Notes: generated by a model not told the origin, from the letters alone. DNA of 64,000 bases from an uncultured Parabacteroides sp. (GCA_944325355.1 CALUZS010000012.1:26120-90119); one strand, 5' to 3'. Positions 18,401 through 26,939 are shown, counted from the first letter of the stretch. Numbers and translations: made by a program.

Positions 18401-18678
18401 GCTTCCCTTGGGTCTACAAGACATTAGGAATCGGTAAATTGATAGGAGCGCCTGTCCCTGGAACAATGACTGCAGTCTGGTGGGAACGACTTATCGATTC
18501 TTCCATGGTCTTCGGGATTCCACAAGTAGGAGTCCAGGATATGCAAGGTAATTATCTGGAAAACCGCCAGCTTGAGCCGGATATTACCATATATAACACA
18601 CCGAATGACCAACTGAACGGAAATGACGCCCAATTAAAACGCGCCGTAGAAGAGATGTTGAAAGAGACAAAACAGTAA
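15427..18678 (+). CDS. tricorn-type S41 family protease, exported
   Basis: 1083 residues with a signal peptide (1-19, 'LLSASTIWASD'). The N-terminal 550 residues are WD40/PD40-like beta-propeller repeats ('YPAISPDGKTIAF', 'PVWSPDGQQIAFASDRKGNFDVF', 'FQPTFSPDGKEVAF'). A very charged Lys/Glu/Asp run follows at about 557-597, then a second propeller part. A PDZ domain (about 800-880, 'GDGLKIEEIIEQGPL') and the S41 core follow, with 'IIDTRHNGGGWLHDD' and the nucleophile Ser in 'EDNYSNAHGFP'. It likely degrades peptides in the periplasm. It stands 34 bases after the LOG gene and is followed by a terminator. Confidence 0.92.
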   Translation: MNKLFITALTLLSASTIWASDSPLWMRYPAISPDGKTIAFTFKGDIYTVPVEGGRATALTTNNSYDTQPVWSPDGQQIAFASDRKGNFDVFIVGKEGGVPKQLTFHSAAERPEVFYDANHILYRASIQQDVNDIQFPGSFEQVYKVNTNGGRPEMFSSLVMEHISINPKTNEILYTDNKGYEDKWRKHHQSSIARDIWSFSNNDQNIYNKITDFAGEDRNAVWAPDGQSFYYLSEEDGSFNVYHRTHDGRPEQITFHKKHPVRFLSIAANETLCYGYNGEIYTLAKGGKPQKVDIQIISDQLENDLILRVYGGGATGLAVSPNGKEVAFIVNGDVYVTSIDYTTTKQITNTPQQERDLSFSADGRSLVYSAERNETWGIYMASLTKKEEKYFTYATDIKEEPLVVGDQTSFQPTFSPDGKEVAFLENRTTLRVINLKSKKIRTVLDGKYNYSYADGDQCYRWSPDSKWFLVRYIAIGGWNNTDIALVKADGSGEVTNLTESGYSEGNPKWVLDGKAMVWSSDRAGYRSHGSWGAENDAYIMFFDQEAYDKFRMSKEEAALAEEIEKEKKEEEKKEEKDKKKDKKEEKDKKDKDDKEEPKDLVFDLENRKDRVIRLTVNSSRMGDFFLTPKGDKLYYFAAFESGYDLWVHDLKEHSTKIFMKGVGGGEILTDKKQENLFFISGGGLKKVNIQSSKQDAITFRAEFNYRPMQEREYMFNHIWRQVLDKFYDAQLHGVDWKGYKEAYNKYLPYINNNYDFQEMLSEMLGELNGSHTGARYYPASSGAQTATLGAFYDQNYDGDGLKIEEIIEQGPLSKAKSKVKAGCIIEKIDGKEIKKEENYYPLLAGKAGKNVLVTVYDPTTKERFEQQIKPVSYGEQSALLYKRWIKRNAKLVEELSGGKIGYIHVRAMNSESFRAVYSELLGKYRLCDAVIIDTRHNGGGWLHDDLATLLNGKEYQRFVPRGQYIGSDPFNKWLKPSCVLICEDNYSNAHGFPWVYKTLGIGKLIGAPVPGTMTAVWWERLIDSSMVFGIPQVGVQDMQGNYLENRQLEPDITIYNTPNDQLNGNDAQLKRAVEEMLKETKQ

Positions 18679-18696
18679 CATTCATTAAAAGAGTTT

Positions 18697-18742
18697 CCTC
18701 CTGCTCCTGCTTTAATCGCAAGGGCAGGAGGATTTCTTTTTG
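18697..18742 (+). terminator. terminator between the S41 protease gene and xerD
   Basis: CCTCCTGC (18697-18704) pairs with GCAGGAGG (18724-18731), extended inward with one wobble and one mismatch, then ATTTCTTTTT. It sits between convergent genes. Confidence 0.75.
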
Positions 18743-18765
18743 CCTTTCCTCTTTAATAATATGCA

Positions 18766-19656
18766 TTACTTGCTCCTCGGGTGATGTTCAAGAATCTCAC
18801 GCCGGAGAAATTCCCTGTCGATATGGGTGTAGAGTTCCGTTGTCGTAATGCTCTCATGGCCCAACATCTCTTGGATAGCCCGAAGATTTGCCCCTCCCTC
18901 CAGTAAATGCGTTGCAAAAGAATGGCGAAATGTATGCGGACTGATATTTTTATGTATTCCGGCATATTCCACCTGCTGCTTGACTATGTAAAAAACAGTA
19001 ATCCGCGATAATGCCTTACCACGCTTACTAAGGAAAAGAATATCTTCAAATCCCTTCTTCGGTGTTACCCGGTCGGGGAGATACAATTGGATTTCTTTTA
19101 TTGCTTTTTTGGAAATCGGTACAAGACGCTGTTTGCTGCCTTTCCCTTCTACCCGTATAAATTCCTCATCCAAAAAAAGATCTTGATAACGCAAATGAAT
19201 AACTTCCGAGACACGCAACCCACAACTATACAGCACTTCAAGCAAAGCCCGATTCCTCTGACCTTCGTTTGTTGTCAAATCAATAGAATCGATAATGCGA
19301 TTTATCTCTTCCACAGTCAGGACGTCCGGCAATTTGAATCCGACCTTCGGAGATTCCAGCAGTTCTGTCGGGTCGTTTTGCAAATACCCATCCACCACAA
19401 GAAAATGGAAAAACGACTTAATTCCAGAAACAATCCTTGCTTGCGAACGAGGATGGATGCCAAGATCCTGCAATTGAGCAACAAACTGCTGCAAATGTTC
19501 ATAAGTTATCTCTTCGATAGCCACACCTTCGCCCTCTGCAAACGAAAAAAGTTTGTCGACATCCCTCTGATAAGCATCTACAGAATTAGCAGACAACGAT
19601 TTCTCCAATCGTAAATAAATATTGTAATCACTCCGCAACTTACTTTCTTTCTCCAT
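18766..19656 (-). CDS. xerD: site-specific tyrosine recombinase XerD
   Basis: 296 residues, the normal Xer length, with an N-terminal SAM-like DNA-binding domain and a C-terminal catalytic domain. All catalytic residues are visible: Arg148 ('GLRVSE'), Lys172 ('GKGSKQR'), His241 and Arg244 ('PHTFRHSF'), His267 ('LGHES'), Tyr276 ('TTELYTHID'). It works at dif with XerC to resolve chromosome dimers. The genomic setting (next to aroQ and pyk, no transposon ends) and the full-length core make a mobile-element integrase unlikely. Confidence 0.92.
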   Translation of the reverse strand: MEKESKLRSDYNIYLRLEKSLSANSVDAYQRDVDKLFSFAEGEGVAIEEITYEHLQQFVAQLQDLGIHPRSQARIVSGIKSFFHFLVVDGYLQNDPTELLESPKVGFKLPDVLTVEEINRIIDSIDLTTNEGQRNRALLEVLYSCGLRVSEVIHLRYQDLFLDEEFIRVEGKGSKQRLVPISKKAIKEIQLYLPDRVTPKKGFEDILFLSKRGKALSRITVFYIVKQQVEYAGIHKNISPHTFRHSFATHLLEGGANLRAIQEMLGHESITTTELYTHIDREFLRREILEHHPRSK

Positions 19657-19694
19657 AATTTACCAAGTAATATGTATAGGTCAAATAAAATAAC

Positions 19695-19702
19695 TAATTT
19701 TG
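19695..19702 (+). promoter_or_regulatory. -7 promoter box (TAATTTTG) for aroQ
   Basis: Exact TAnnTTTG, 52 bases before the aroQ ATG. Confidence 0.5.
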
Positions 19703-19731
19703 CCGAATATTCTAAACCCCAACATTGGGAA

Positions 19732-19739
19732 CAAAAATA
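19732..19739 (-). promoter_or_regulatory. -7 promoter box (TATTTTTG) for xerD
   Basis: Exact TAnnTTTG on the - strand, giving a leader of about 70 bases to xerD. It lies beyond the aroQ box, so the two transcripts would start facing each other and overlap by a short stretch. Confidence 0.45.
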
Positions 19740-19753
19740 ATAAATAGAATAAT

Positions 19754-20179
19754 ATGAAGACTATCCAGATTATCAATGGTCCAAATCTAAATTTATTAGG
19801 AAAACGTGAACCGTCTGTTTACGGAAACGAATCGTTCAAAAATTATCTGGAACAATTGCGCATACGTTATCCACAATGCCATATCGAATATTACCAAAGC
19901 AATATAGAAGGTGAATTAATTAACAAACTACATGAAATAGGTTTTTCTACGGATGGCATCATTTTGAATGCGGGAGCTTATACACACACATCGATAGCAC
20001 TACATGATGCAATAAAAGCTATCACCGCTCCGGTAATAGAAGTTCATATTTCAAACGTACATGCCCGGGAAACATTTCGCCATGTTTCCATGATTTCATC
20101 GGCTTGCAAAGGTATAATCATAGGTTTCGGGTTAGATTCTTACAGGCTTGCGTTAGAATCTTTCCTTACAGAAGAATAA
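19754..20179 (+). CDS. aroQ: type II 3-dehydroquinate dehydratase
   Basis: 141 residues, full length for the dodecameric type II enzyme. It converts 3-dehydroquinate to 3-dehydroshikimate in the shikimate pathway. Visible: 'INGPNLNLLGKREPSVYG' with catalytic Arg18 and Tyr23, 'LNAGAYTHTS' (71-80), 'EVHISNVHARE' with His98, and 'GIIIGFGLDSYRLAL'. aroA, another gene of the pathway, is elsewhere in this window at 41444-42676. Confidence 0.97.
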   Translation: MKTIQIINGPNLNLLGKREPSVYGNESFKNYLEQLRIRYPQCHIEYYQSNIEGELINKLHEIGFSTDGIILNAGAYTHTSIALHDAIKAITAPVIEVHISNVHARETFRHVSMISSACKGIIIGFGLDSYRLALESFLTEE

Positions 20180-20279
20180 TCCTCTGCCTTATTTCTGCCG
20201 GGATTCATAAATATAGCATTATTTAATAACAAAACCGTTACTGTACATCAGGATTATGCGGTTATCAATATAATAGTTT

Positions 20280-21746
20280 ATGTTAAAGCATACGAAAATT
20301 GTCGCTACAGTATCCGACCAACGTTGCGATGTAGAATTTATAAAAGCATTGTATGAAGCAGGAATGAATGTTGTCCGCTTAAACACTGCCCACCTGACCG
20401 AAGAAGGACTGGCCCGGGTGGTAAATAATACTCGCGCAGTATCCAACCGAATTGGCATATTGCTGGATACCAAAGGTCCGGAAGTCAGAACAACCAATAC
20501 AATCGGAAAAGAACCCATTCCCTTTAAAACCGGAGAAAAAGTAAAGGTTATGGGAGATCCTACAAAAGAAAGTACACACGAGTGCATATATGTTTCATAC
20601 CCGAATTTCGTAAACGATTTGTCTGTCGGAAAGAAAATATTGATAGATGATGGAGATATAGAACTTAATGTACTTGAAAAACATCCGGATTATTTGCTCT
20701 GCGAAGTAGACAATGACGCTGTAGTTGCCAGCAGAAAAAGCGTAAATGTTCCAGGAGTTCGTATCAATCTGCCATCGTTGACTGAAAAAGACCGTAAAAA
20801 TATCCTTTGGGCAATTGACAACAACCTCGACTTTATCGCACACTCTTTCGTGCGGAACAAACAAGATGTTTTAGATATTCAAGAAATATTGGACGCCCAT
20901 AACAGCCCGATTAAAATTATCGCAAAAATAGAGAACCAGGAAGGAGTTGACAACATCGATGAAATCCTGGAAGCGGCTTATGGAGTTATGATTGCCCGTG
21001 GAGATTTAGGTATTGAAATCCCTGCGGAGAAAATCCCGGGCATCCAACGGGTACTGATCCGGAAATGCGTTGAAGTCAAAAAGCCTGTAATCGTTGCAAC
21101 CCAAATGTTGCACTCTATGATTAATAATCCTCGTCCTACCCGGGCGGAAGTTACAGACATCGCCAATGCTATTTATTACCGTACCGATGCCTTGATGCTT
21201 AGTGGAGAGACTGCCTACGGCAAATATCCGGTAGAAGCCGTACAAACAATGACCCGGGTCGCAAGGGAAGCAGAACAGACAAAACTCGCTGCAAACGACA
21301 TACGCGTTCCTATCGAGGGGAATGACTTGGATGTTACCTCCTTTTTGGCGAAACAAGCGGTAAAATCATCCTCAAAGCTACATGTAAAAGCAATTATTAC
21401 CGACAGCTATACAGGAAAAACCGCCCGTTACCTCGCCGCATTCAGAGGAACGTCCACAGTATTCGCCATTTGTTACCACGAACGGGTGATGCGGATGCTC
21501 TCCCTTTCTTACGGAGTCTGGGCTGTCTATCAACCATACAACGACAGCCGACGCGGATATTTCTTCGATGCACTAAAACAACTCATCAAAAGTGGTCGTA
21601 TCACACGGGACGATATGGTTGCCTACCTGAGCGGAAGCTTCGGGGAAGGTGGAGGAACAACATTCCTTGAAATTAACAATGTCGGCAAAGTTCTGGATTC
21701 AGATATGGAATTTGAGCTGCCGACTTTCGAAGGGGAAAAGAACTGA
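20280..21746 (+). CDS. pyk: pyruvate kinase
   Basis: 488 residues. It converts phosphoenolpyruvate and ADP to pyruvate and ATP. Complete family markers: 'TKIVATVSDQRCD', 'AGMNVVRLNTAHL', 'DTKGPEVR', 'AKIENQEGVDNIDEIL', 'MIARGDLGIEIPAEKIPGIQR', 'PVIVATQMLHSMINNPRPTRAEV' and 'DALMLSGETAYGKYP'. A C-terminal allosteric-type domain follows from about 345. The following gene starts one base after the stop. Confidence 0.96.
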   Translation: MLKHTKIVATVSDQRCDVEFIKALYEAGMNVVRLNTAHLTEEGLARVVNNTRAVSNRIGILLDTKGPEVRTTNTIGKEPIPFKTGEKVKVMGDPTKESTHECIYVSYPNFVNDLSVGKKILIDDGDIELNVLEKHPDYLLCEVDNDAVVASRKSVNVPGVRINLPSLTEKDRKNILWAIDNNLDFIAHSFVRNKQDVLDIQEILDAHNSPIKIIAKIENQEGVDNIDEILEAAYGVMIARGDLGIEIPAEKIPGIQRVLIRKCVEVKKPVIVATQMLHSMINNPRPTRAEVTDIANAIYYRTDALMLSGETAYGKYPVEAVQTMTRVAREAEQTKLAANDIRVPIEGNDLDVTSFLAKQAVKSSSKLHVKAIITDSYTGKTARYLAAFRGTSTVFAICYHERVMRMLSLSYGVWAVYQPYNDSRRGYFFDALKQLIKSGRITRDDMVAYLSGSFGEGGGTTFLEINNVGKVLDSDMEFELPTFEGEKN

Positions 21747-21747
21747 T

Positions 21748-22386
21748 ATGCTATCACAAGACGTTCTTGAAAACTACATATTAGAACATTCAGACGAAGA
21801 AGGGGCATTGCTCTCCGCACTTAACCGAGACGCCAATGTAAACCTTCTACGTCCCCGGATGCTTTCCGGACATTTGCAAGGACGGATTTTGAAAATGTTC
21901 TGCCGGATGATTCAACCTAAAAAGATTCTCGAAATAGGAACCTATACCGGATACGCAACGTTGTGTATGGCTGAAGGCATCCAAGAAGATGGAGAAATCA
22001 TTTCCATTGAGATAAATGACGAAATGGAAGATTTCATTGAGAAATACCGACAACGATCCCCTCACAAAAACAAAATTAAAATTTGCTATGGGGATGCCAT
22101 CCGGATTATTCCGACATTGCAAGGTCCTTTCGACTTGGTTTTTATAGATGCAGACAAACGGCTCTATTCCGAATATTTTGATTTGGTTTTCCCGAAAGTA
22201 CGCCAAGGAGGGATTATTTTGGCAGACAATACCCTATGGGATGGAAAAGTTATCGAAGATCCTATTCCAACTGACAAACAAACGCTTGGAATTATGAATT
22301 TTAATGACAAGATTAAGCGGGATAACCGAATAGAAAAGGTAATTTTACCCCTGCGGGATGGATTAACATTGATATGGAAAAAATAA
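21748..22386 (+). CDS. class I SAM-dependent O-methyltransferase (COMT-like)
   Basis: 212 residues from the ATG at 21748, one base after the pyk stop; AAGGGG near the pyk end serves as its ribosome-binding site. SAM-binding motif 'ILEIGTYTGYATLCMAEG', acidic 'IISIEIND', metal/catalytic segment 'LVFIDADKRLYSEYF' and 'GGIILADNTLWDGKV' are those of the cation-dependent caffeoyl-CoA/catechol O-methyltransferase family. The acceptor is unknown. It is probably in one transcript with pyk, rbfA and the permease gene. Confidence 0.92.
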   Translation: MLSQDVLENYILEHSDEEGALLSALNRDANVNLLRPRMLSGHLQGRILKMFCRMIQPKKILEIGTYTGYATLCMAEGIQEDGEIISIEINDEMEDFIEKYRQRSPHKNKIKICYGDAIRIIPTLQGPFDLVFIDADKRLYSEYFDLVFPKVRQGGIILADNTLWDGKVIEDPIPTDKQTLGIMNFNDKIKRDNRIEKVILPLRDGLTLIWKK

Positions 22387-22401
22387 AATATTAAAAAACT
22401 T

Positions 22402-22737
22402 ATGGAGAATACGAGACTAAATAAGATAGGAAGACTCATCCAAAAGGAATTGGGAGATATATTTTTGAAGCAAACAAAAGCAATGCCGGGTACACTGATT
22501 TCGGTAAGCGTAGTTCGAGTCAGCGCAGACCTGGGAGTTGCTAAAATTTATCTGAGCATATTCCCGTCCAGCCGTGCCCAGGAACTTTTAAATGCAATCC
22601 GCTTAAATACGAAAACAATCCGTTATGATTTGGGACAGCGCGTACATTTGCAACTACGGAAGATTCCGGAACTTGTCTTTTATATCGACGATTCGCTGGA
22701 CTATATCGAGCATATCGACCAATTATTACAAAAATAG
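22402..22737 (+). CDS. rbfA: ribosome-binding factor A
   Basis: 111 residues with the KH-like RbfA fold: 'RLNKIGRLIQKELGDIFLKQ', 'LISVSVVRVSADLGVAKIYLSIFP' and 'ELVFYIDDSLDYIEHIDQLL'. It helps mature the 30S subunit (16S 5' end) and matters at low temperature. It sits 15 bases after the methyltransferase gene. Confidence 0.96.
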   Translation: MENTRLNKIGRLIQKELGDIFLKQTKAMPGTLISVSVVRVSADLGVAKIYLSIFPSSRAQELLNAIRLNTKTIRYDLGQRVHLQLRKIPELVFYIDDSLDYIEHIDQLLQK

Positions 22738-22745
22738 AACCGCCA

Positions 22746-23972
22746 TTGAATTTGTCGTTCTACATAGCGCACAGATATCTTTTCTCAAAGAAGTCGCATA
22801 ACGCAATCAATATCATCTCAATGATATCCGTTTGCGGTGTGATGGTCGTTACTTGCGCACTAATTTGCGCGTTATCCGTCTACAACGGTTTCAGTGATTT
22901 GATATTCTCCACATTCAGCAATTTTGATCCGGATCTGAAGATTACACCGCAAGAGGGAAAAGTATTCGACCCTACCACAAAAGAATTTCAAAAAATAAAA
23001 AATCTTCCGGGTATCGATTGTTACAGTGAGATATTACAAGACAATGCTCTTATTCGCTATAAAGAACGACAAGTAGTTGCCACGCTTGTTGGCGTAGACG
23101 AAGGTTTCCAGCAGCTGACACAAATAGACAGCACTTTAATTGACGGACGATTCCTCCTAAACGATGGAGTGGCAAACTACGCAACGTTAGGTATCGGTCT
23201 CGCGTCTTCATTAGGCATCAATGCCGGTTTTGTTACCCCCTTGGAACTATATGTTCCCAAACGTGACGAACGGGTAAACCTGGCAAATCCCGCATCTTCC
23301 TTCAAGTTGGAATATTGCTATATCGCAGCTGTATTTTCCGTAAATCAGCCAGCTTACGACCAGAACCTGATGCTTGTCCCTATATCTTTAACCCGCTCTC
23401 TTTTCAATTATGAAAAGGAAGTAACCGCCATCGAACTCAAATTAAAAGAGAATACGTCTACGGAACAAATAAAAAAAGATATTAAAAACATACTCGGCGA
23501 CTCGTTTATTATCCAAGACCGCCATGAACAACAGGCAACCTCTTTCCGCATGATAAACCTGGAAAAATGGATGACTTTCTTTATCCTCTGCTTTATCCTG
23601 CTCATTGCTTCTTTTAATGTTATCGGGTCCCTCTCAATGTTAATGATAGAAAAGAAAGATGATGCACGGATTCTGCAGAGTCTTGGCGCCGACAATGCTC
23701 TAATCCGCAAAATATTCCTAACAGAGGGATGGCTGATTTCCCTTTGTGGAGCTATCGGAGGTCTACTTCTCGGTCTCCTCTTATGTACCATACAAGAAAA
23801 ATTTGGCGTAATTTCATTAGGAAACACCGGCGGAGCTTTCATTATCGATGCCTATCCGGTCCGAGTAGAATGGGCAGACACTCTAATAGTATTCGCCACC
23901 GTTGCCATAATCGATTTCTTTACTTCCTGGTATCCCGTGCACTATTTAGGGAAAAAATGGCTTTCAAAATAA
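22746..23972 (+). CDS. LolC/LolE-type (FtsX-like) ABC transporter permease
   Basis: 408 residues from a TTG start 8 bases after rbfA; the protein begins 'NLSFYIAHRYLFSKKSHNAINIISMISVCGV', the usual opening of Bacteroidetes members. One N-terminal membrane helix (about 22-45) is followed by a ~220-residue periplasmic domain and three C-terminal helices with an FtsX domain ('IEKKDDARILQSLGADNALIRKIFLTEGWLISLCGAIGGLLLG'). It is probably part of the machine that releases lipoproteins from the inner membrane for outer-membrane sorting; the ATPase partner is not in this window. Confidence 0.9.
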   Translation: MNLSFYIAHRYLFSKKSHNAINIISMISVCGVMVVTCALICALSVYNGFSDLIFSTFSNFDPDLKITPQEGKVFDPTTKEFQKIKNLPGIDCYSEILQDNALIRYKERQVVATLVGVDEGFQQLTQIDSTLIDGRFLLNDGVANYATLGIGLASSLGINAGFVTPLELYVPKRDERVNLANPASSFKLEYCYIAAVFSVNQPAYDQNLMLVPISLTRSLFNYEKEVTAIELKLKENTSTEQIKKDIKNILGDSFIIQDRHEQQATSFRMINLEKWMTFFILCFILLIASFNVIGSLSMLMIEKKDDARILQSLGADNALIRKIFLTEGWLISLCGAIGGLLLGLLLCTIQEKFGVISLGNTGGAFIIDAYPVRVEWADTLIVFATVAIIDFFTSWYPVHYLGKKWLSK

Positions 23973-23997
23973 GAATGTACAAATTATTCCAAATAAA

Positions 23998-24032
23998 AAA
24001 TCCCGAGAGTTCTTTTCTTACTCCCGGGATTT
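23998..24032 (-). terminator. bidirectional terminator between permease gene and manC
   Basis: AAATCCCGaGAG pairs with CTCcCGGGATTT around an 11-base loop, with one mismatch. The - strand reading is followed by TTTTTTATTT, so it serves manC best; on + it is followed by TTTCCTTTC. Confidence 0.75.
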
Positions 24033-24071
24033 CCTTTCACAAATAATATTTTATATCTCTATATCCGGACT

Positions 24072-25151
24072 CTACAAAAATTCTTTTCCATGTTCTATCC
24101 GGATATCTGCCATAAACTCTTTTATACGTGCTTCATTTTCCCGTTTGCAAATCAGCAATACATTGCCCGATTCCGCAATAATACAATCATTGATTCCCTG
24201 TATAACCGCCAAGCGTCCTTTATCTTTCAGCGAAATAATATTCCGTTCACTTTCATAAAGTTCCGCCTGTGTCCCCAGCACCGCATTAAGATGCTCATCT
24301 TTCGGGGCAATATCATACAATGAGCCCCACGTTCCTAAATCAGCCCAACCGAAGTCCACACACAACATATACACATTGTCTGCTTTCTCCATCACACCGT
24401 AATCGATGGATATATTAGGACAATAAGGGAAATTCTCCCGGATAAAATCTTTTTCTTCTACTGTATTGAACTTCCCCTTTCCCAAATTGAAACGCATGGA
24501 TATATCCGGAAGATACTCGTTTATTGCTTCGAGAATCGTATTGACATTCCAGACAAAAATTCCAGAATTCCAGAAAAACTCACCACTAGCTTGGAATACT
24601 TTCGCCAGATTAATATCAGGTTTTTCAGTAAAGGTTTTGACTTTCGTAAAATCACCTATCGAAGAATCATCGCTCTGTATGTATCCATAACCCGTCTCCG
24701 GACGGCTCGGCTTAATACCGAATGTCACCAGGACCTTATGCTCCTTAACAAACTCCAAGCTCTTTTGCACATCCTCCAGAAAGACATCCTCTTTTAAAAT
24801 CAAATGGTCGGAAGAAGCTACAACGATATTTGCATTCGGATTACAAGCTTTGATATGATACGCCGCATACGTTATACATGGAGCCGTATTCCTCCTGCTC
24901 GGCTCCAATAAAATCTGTTTATCGCTTAACTCCGGCAATTGCTCTTTCATCAATCCGGCGTATTGCTCATTCGTTACAATATATATGTTATCTTCCGGTA
25001 TAATCTTTTTGAAACGCTCAACAGTCAATTGTAAAAGCGATTTGCCCGTCCCAAAAAAATCGAGAAATTGCTTTGGATAAGTTTCCCGGCTGAAAGGCCA
25101 AAAACGGCTTCCTACGCCACCTCCCATAATTACACAATAATTATCTTTCAT
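24072..25151 (-). CDS. manC: mannose-1-phosphate guanylyltransferase
   Basis: 359 residues, the short single-domain form without a phosphomannose isomerase extension. The nucleotidyl-transferase signature is at the start, 'VIMGGGVGSRFWPFSRETYPKQFLDFFG', and is followed by 'LEPSRRNTAPCITYAA', 'VASSDHLI', 'GYGYIQ' and 'SIDYGVMEKADNV'. It makes GDP-mannose from mannose-1-P and GTP for surface glycans, O-glycosylation and GDP-fucose. Single gene with its own -7 box and a terminator. Confidence 0.95.
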   Translation of the reverse strand: MKDNYCVIMGGGVGSRFWPFSRETYPKQFLDFFGTGKSLLQLTVERFKKIIPEDNIYIVTNEQYAGLMKEQLPELSDKQILLEPSRRNTAPCITYAAYHIKACNPNANIVVASSDHLILKEDVFLEDVQKSLEFVKEHKVLVTFGIKPSRPETGYGYIQSDDSSIGDFTKVKTFTEKPDINLAKVFQASGEFFWNSGIFVWNVNTILEAINEYLPDISMRFNLGKGKFNTVEEKDFIRENFPYCPNISIDYGVMEKADNVYMLCVDFGWADLGTWGSLYDIAPKDEHLNAVLGTQAELYESERNIISLKDKGRLAVIQGINDCIIAESGNVLLICKRENEARIKEFMADIRIEHGKEFL

Positions 25152-25194
25152 GATAAATGATATTTGTAAATTAAAACCAGACTAATACTATCGA

Positions 25195-25202
25195 CAAAAC
25201 TA
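25195..25202 (-). promoter_or_regulatory. -7 promoter box (TAGTTTTG) for manC
   Basis: Exact TAnnTTTG on the - strand, 44 bases before the manC ATG. Confidence 0.5.
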
Positions 25203-25364
25203 ATAAAAAAGTCAGAATCAGATTCAGAAAAAGTTCTAATAGTTCGGAAGAAATATACAATTAATTCCTTTTAGAAAAGATACTATAGGCAATTATCATT
25301 CCATAGAATGCCTAAAAAACAAATTTTTTAAAGCTCCGCCAATCTTCTCAATCCAATATATGCG

Positions 25365-25372
25365 TATATTTG
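25365..25372 (+). promoter_or_regulatory. -7 promoter box (TATATTTG) for the DUF1573-meaB operon
   Basis: Exact TAnnTTTG, 31 bases before the ATG at 25403. Confidence 0.5.
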
Positions 25373-25402
25373 TCTTTAGATTTACAACAATAAAACAATT
25401 AC

Positions 25403-25789
25403 ATGATGAAAAAAATTCTTTTTATCCTTATACCTATGCTATTTATCGCCATAGGAACTGTTTCTGCACAAAAAAAGGCTGTAATAGTTGCCGACACGAC
25501 AGTCTATGATTTTGGAGAAATAAAAGAAGAAGGAGGTATTGTTTCTTGTGTCTTCAAAATAAATAATGCAGGAGAAGCTCCGCTGGTCATCACCCGCGTA
25601 ATTACTCCTTGCGGCTGCACAACGACAGAATGGACAAAAGAACCGATAGCTCCCGGAGAAAGCGGAGAAATAAAAGTATCGTACAACCCAGCCGGGCGTC
25701 CCGGACCATTCACAAAGGTTCTTTCGATTTACAGCAACGGGAAAAACGGAAGTTATGCGCTTACTATACGAGGGAAAGTATTGCAATAA
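25403..25789 (+). CDS. DUF1573 domain protein, exported (short copy)
   Basis: 128 residues: signal peptide (1-22, 'ILIPMLFIAIGTVSAQ') plus one DUF1573 immunoglobulin-like domain ('YDFGEIKEEGGIVSCVFKINNAGEAPLVI', 'PCGCTTTEW', 'SYNPAGRPGPFTKVLSIYSNG'). The function of the family is unknown; the fold is an ASPM-SPD2-Hydin type beta sandwich exported to the periplasm or surface. The next gene repeats the same domain, so the pair looks like a tandem duplication. Confidence 0.9.
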   Translation: MMKKILFILIPMLFIAIGTVSAQKKAVIVADTTVYDFGEIKEEGGIVSCVFKINNAGEAPLVITRVITPCGCTTTEWTKEPIAPGESGEIKVSYNPAGRPGPFTKVLSIYSNGKNGSYALTIRGKVLQ

Positions 25790-25811
25790 ATCACTCTTTA
25801 CCGTCCTGATT

Positions 25812-26924
25812 ATGTTTAAACGGATTACGCTCTTCTTTATCACTTTCGTTTGTACTTTCATCGGGAAAGCACAAGATAGTGCAAAAATAGTTTCGGAGGA
25901 AATCATTTACAATTTCGGAACAATCAAAGAAGAGAATGGCGTTGCATCACATATATTCAAGATTAAAAACGAAGGGAAAGCGCCTCTTGTCATCAAGCGG
26001 GTAACAGCATCTTGTGGCTGCACTCAGCCGGAATGGAATAAAGCACCGATTGCTCCGGGGGCAACCACTGATGTCAAAATATCCTACGATCCTACAGGAC
26101 GCCCTGGTCCGTTTTACAAAACAATATCAATTTTCAGCAATGGCAAAACCGGAAGTTTCCGATTGGCCATCAAAGGAAATGTTACCCCAAAGCCTATTAT
26201 TCCCGAACTCTCATACCCGTATACCATCGGAGAAATCGGACTGACCGACAAATCAATTCAATACAGTACGATTCTCCCCGGTGAAAGTGCAGGGAAAAGT
26301 ATTAGTTTAAAAAACAATGGGAAGAAGGATGTCCTCATCCACATAGGAAACACACCTCACTATTTGACGGTAACACTCTCCTCCGACACTCTTAAGGCAG
26401 GAAGCACCTCGGAACTGTATTGCCTGCTGGATGCCGGCAAATTAAAACACAAAGGGCATCACTTTACAAAAGTGCCAATATATATTTCAGATACAAACAG
26501 TCGCACTTCCATAGAGGATCAGCTGGCAATAACATCAAACTATATTGATGATTTCTCAAAATTGACCACAAACGAACGAAAGAATGCTCCGAAAATAGCG
26601 CTTTCTGGGACACTCATCGACTTCGGGATTATCAATAAGAGCAGAGGATTATTCTCCAAATTGAAAAAGAAAACGACAACAAAGTTTGAAATTGCCAATA
26701 ACGGGAAGACAAATTTGATCCTTCACAGTATAAGTTCCGACGAAAAAGAAATACATCTCTCAAGCAAAGGGAAAATTGTAAAGCCCGGTGCAAAAACAAC
26801 CGTAAAAGTCAGTGTAAAAACAAAAGAAATCAAGGAAAAATTTGAAGGGCTGATTACAATTGTCGCGAATGACCCGGACAATCCTGTACAACTTATCAAG
26901 GTCATTGCAAAAAAAGAAAACTAA
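25812..26924 (+). CDS. DUF1573 domain protein, exported (long copy with two or more domains)
   Basis: 370 residues from the ATG at 25812, chosen because the signal peptide 'FKRITLFFITFVCTFIGKAQ' begins there. The N-terminal DUF1573 domain is a close copy of the previous protein ('YNFGTIKEENGVASHIFKIKNEGKAPLVIKRV', 'SCGCTQPEW', 'SYDPTGRPGPFYKTISIFSNG'). A second related beta-sandwich unit follows near residues 275-368 ('IDFGIINKSRGLFSKLKKK', 'VNDPDNP'-like 'VANDPDNPVQLI'). Exported; role unknown. It is 22 bases after the short copy and 15 bases before meaB. Confidence 0.88.
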   Translation: MFKRITLFFITFVCTFIGKAQDSAKIVSEEIIYNFGTIKEENGVASHIFKIKNEGKAPLVIKRVTASCGCTQPEWNKAPIAPGATTDVKISYDPTGRPGPFYKTISIFSNGKTGSFRLAIKGNVTPKPIIPELSYPYTIGEIGLTDKSIQYSTILPGESAGKSISLKNNGKKDVLIHIGNTPHYLTVTLSSDTLKAGSTSELYCLLDAGKLKHKGHHFTKVPIYISDTNSRTSIEDQLAITSNYIDDFSKLTTNERKNAPKIALSGTLIDFGIINKSRGLFSKLKKKTTTKFEIANNGKTNLILHSISSDEKEIHLSSKGKIVKPGAKTTVKVSVKTKEIKEKFEGLITIVANDPDNPVQLIKVIAKKEN

Positions 26925-26939
26925 CTAAATACAAATCAC

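Noticed and set aside
18766..19656. Tyrosine recombinase as a sign of a mobile element
   Set aside because: Length, full catalytic set and neighbours fit housekeeping XerD; no attachment repeats or transposition genes nearby.
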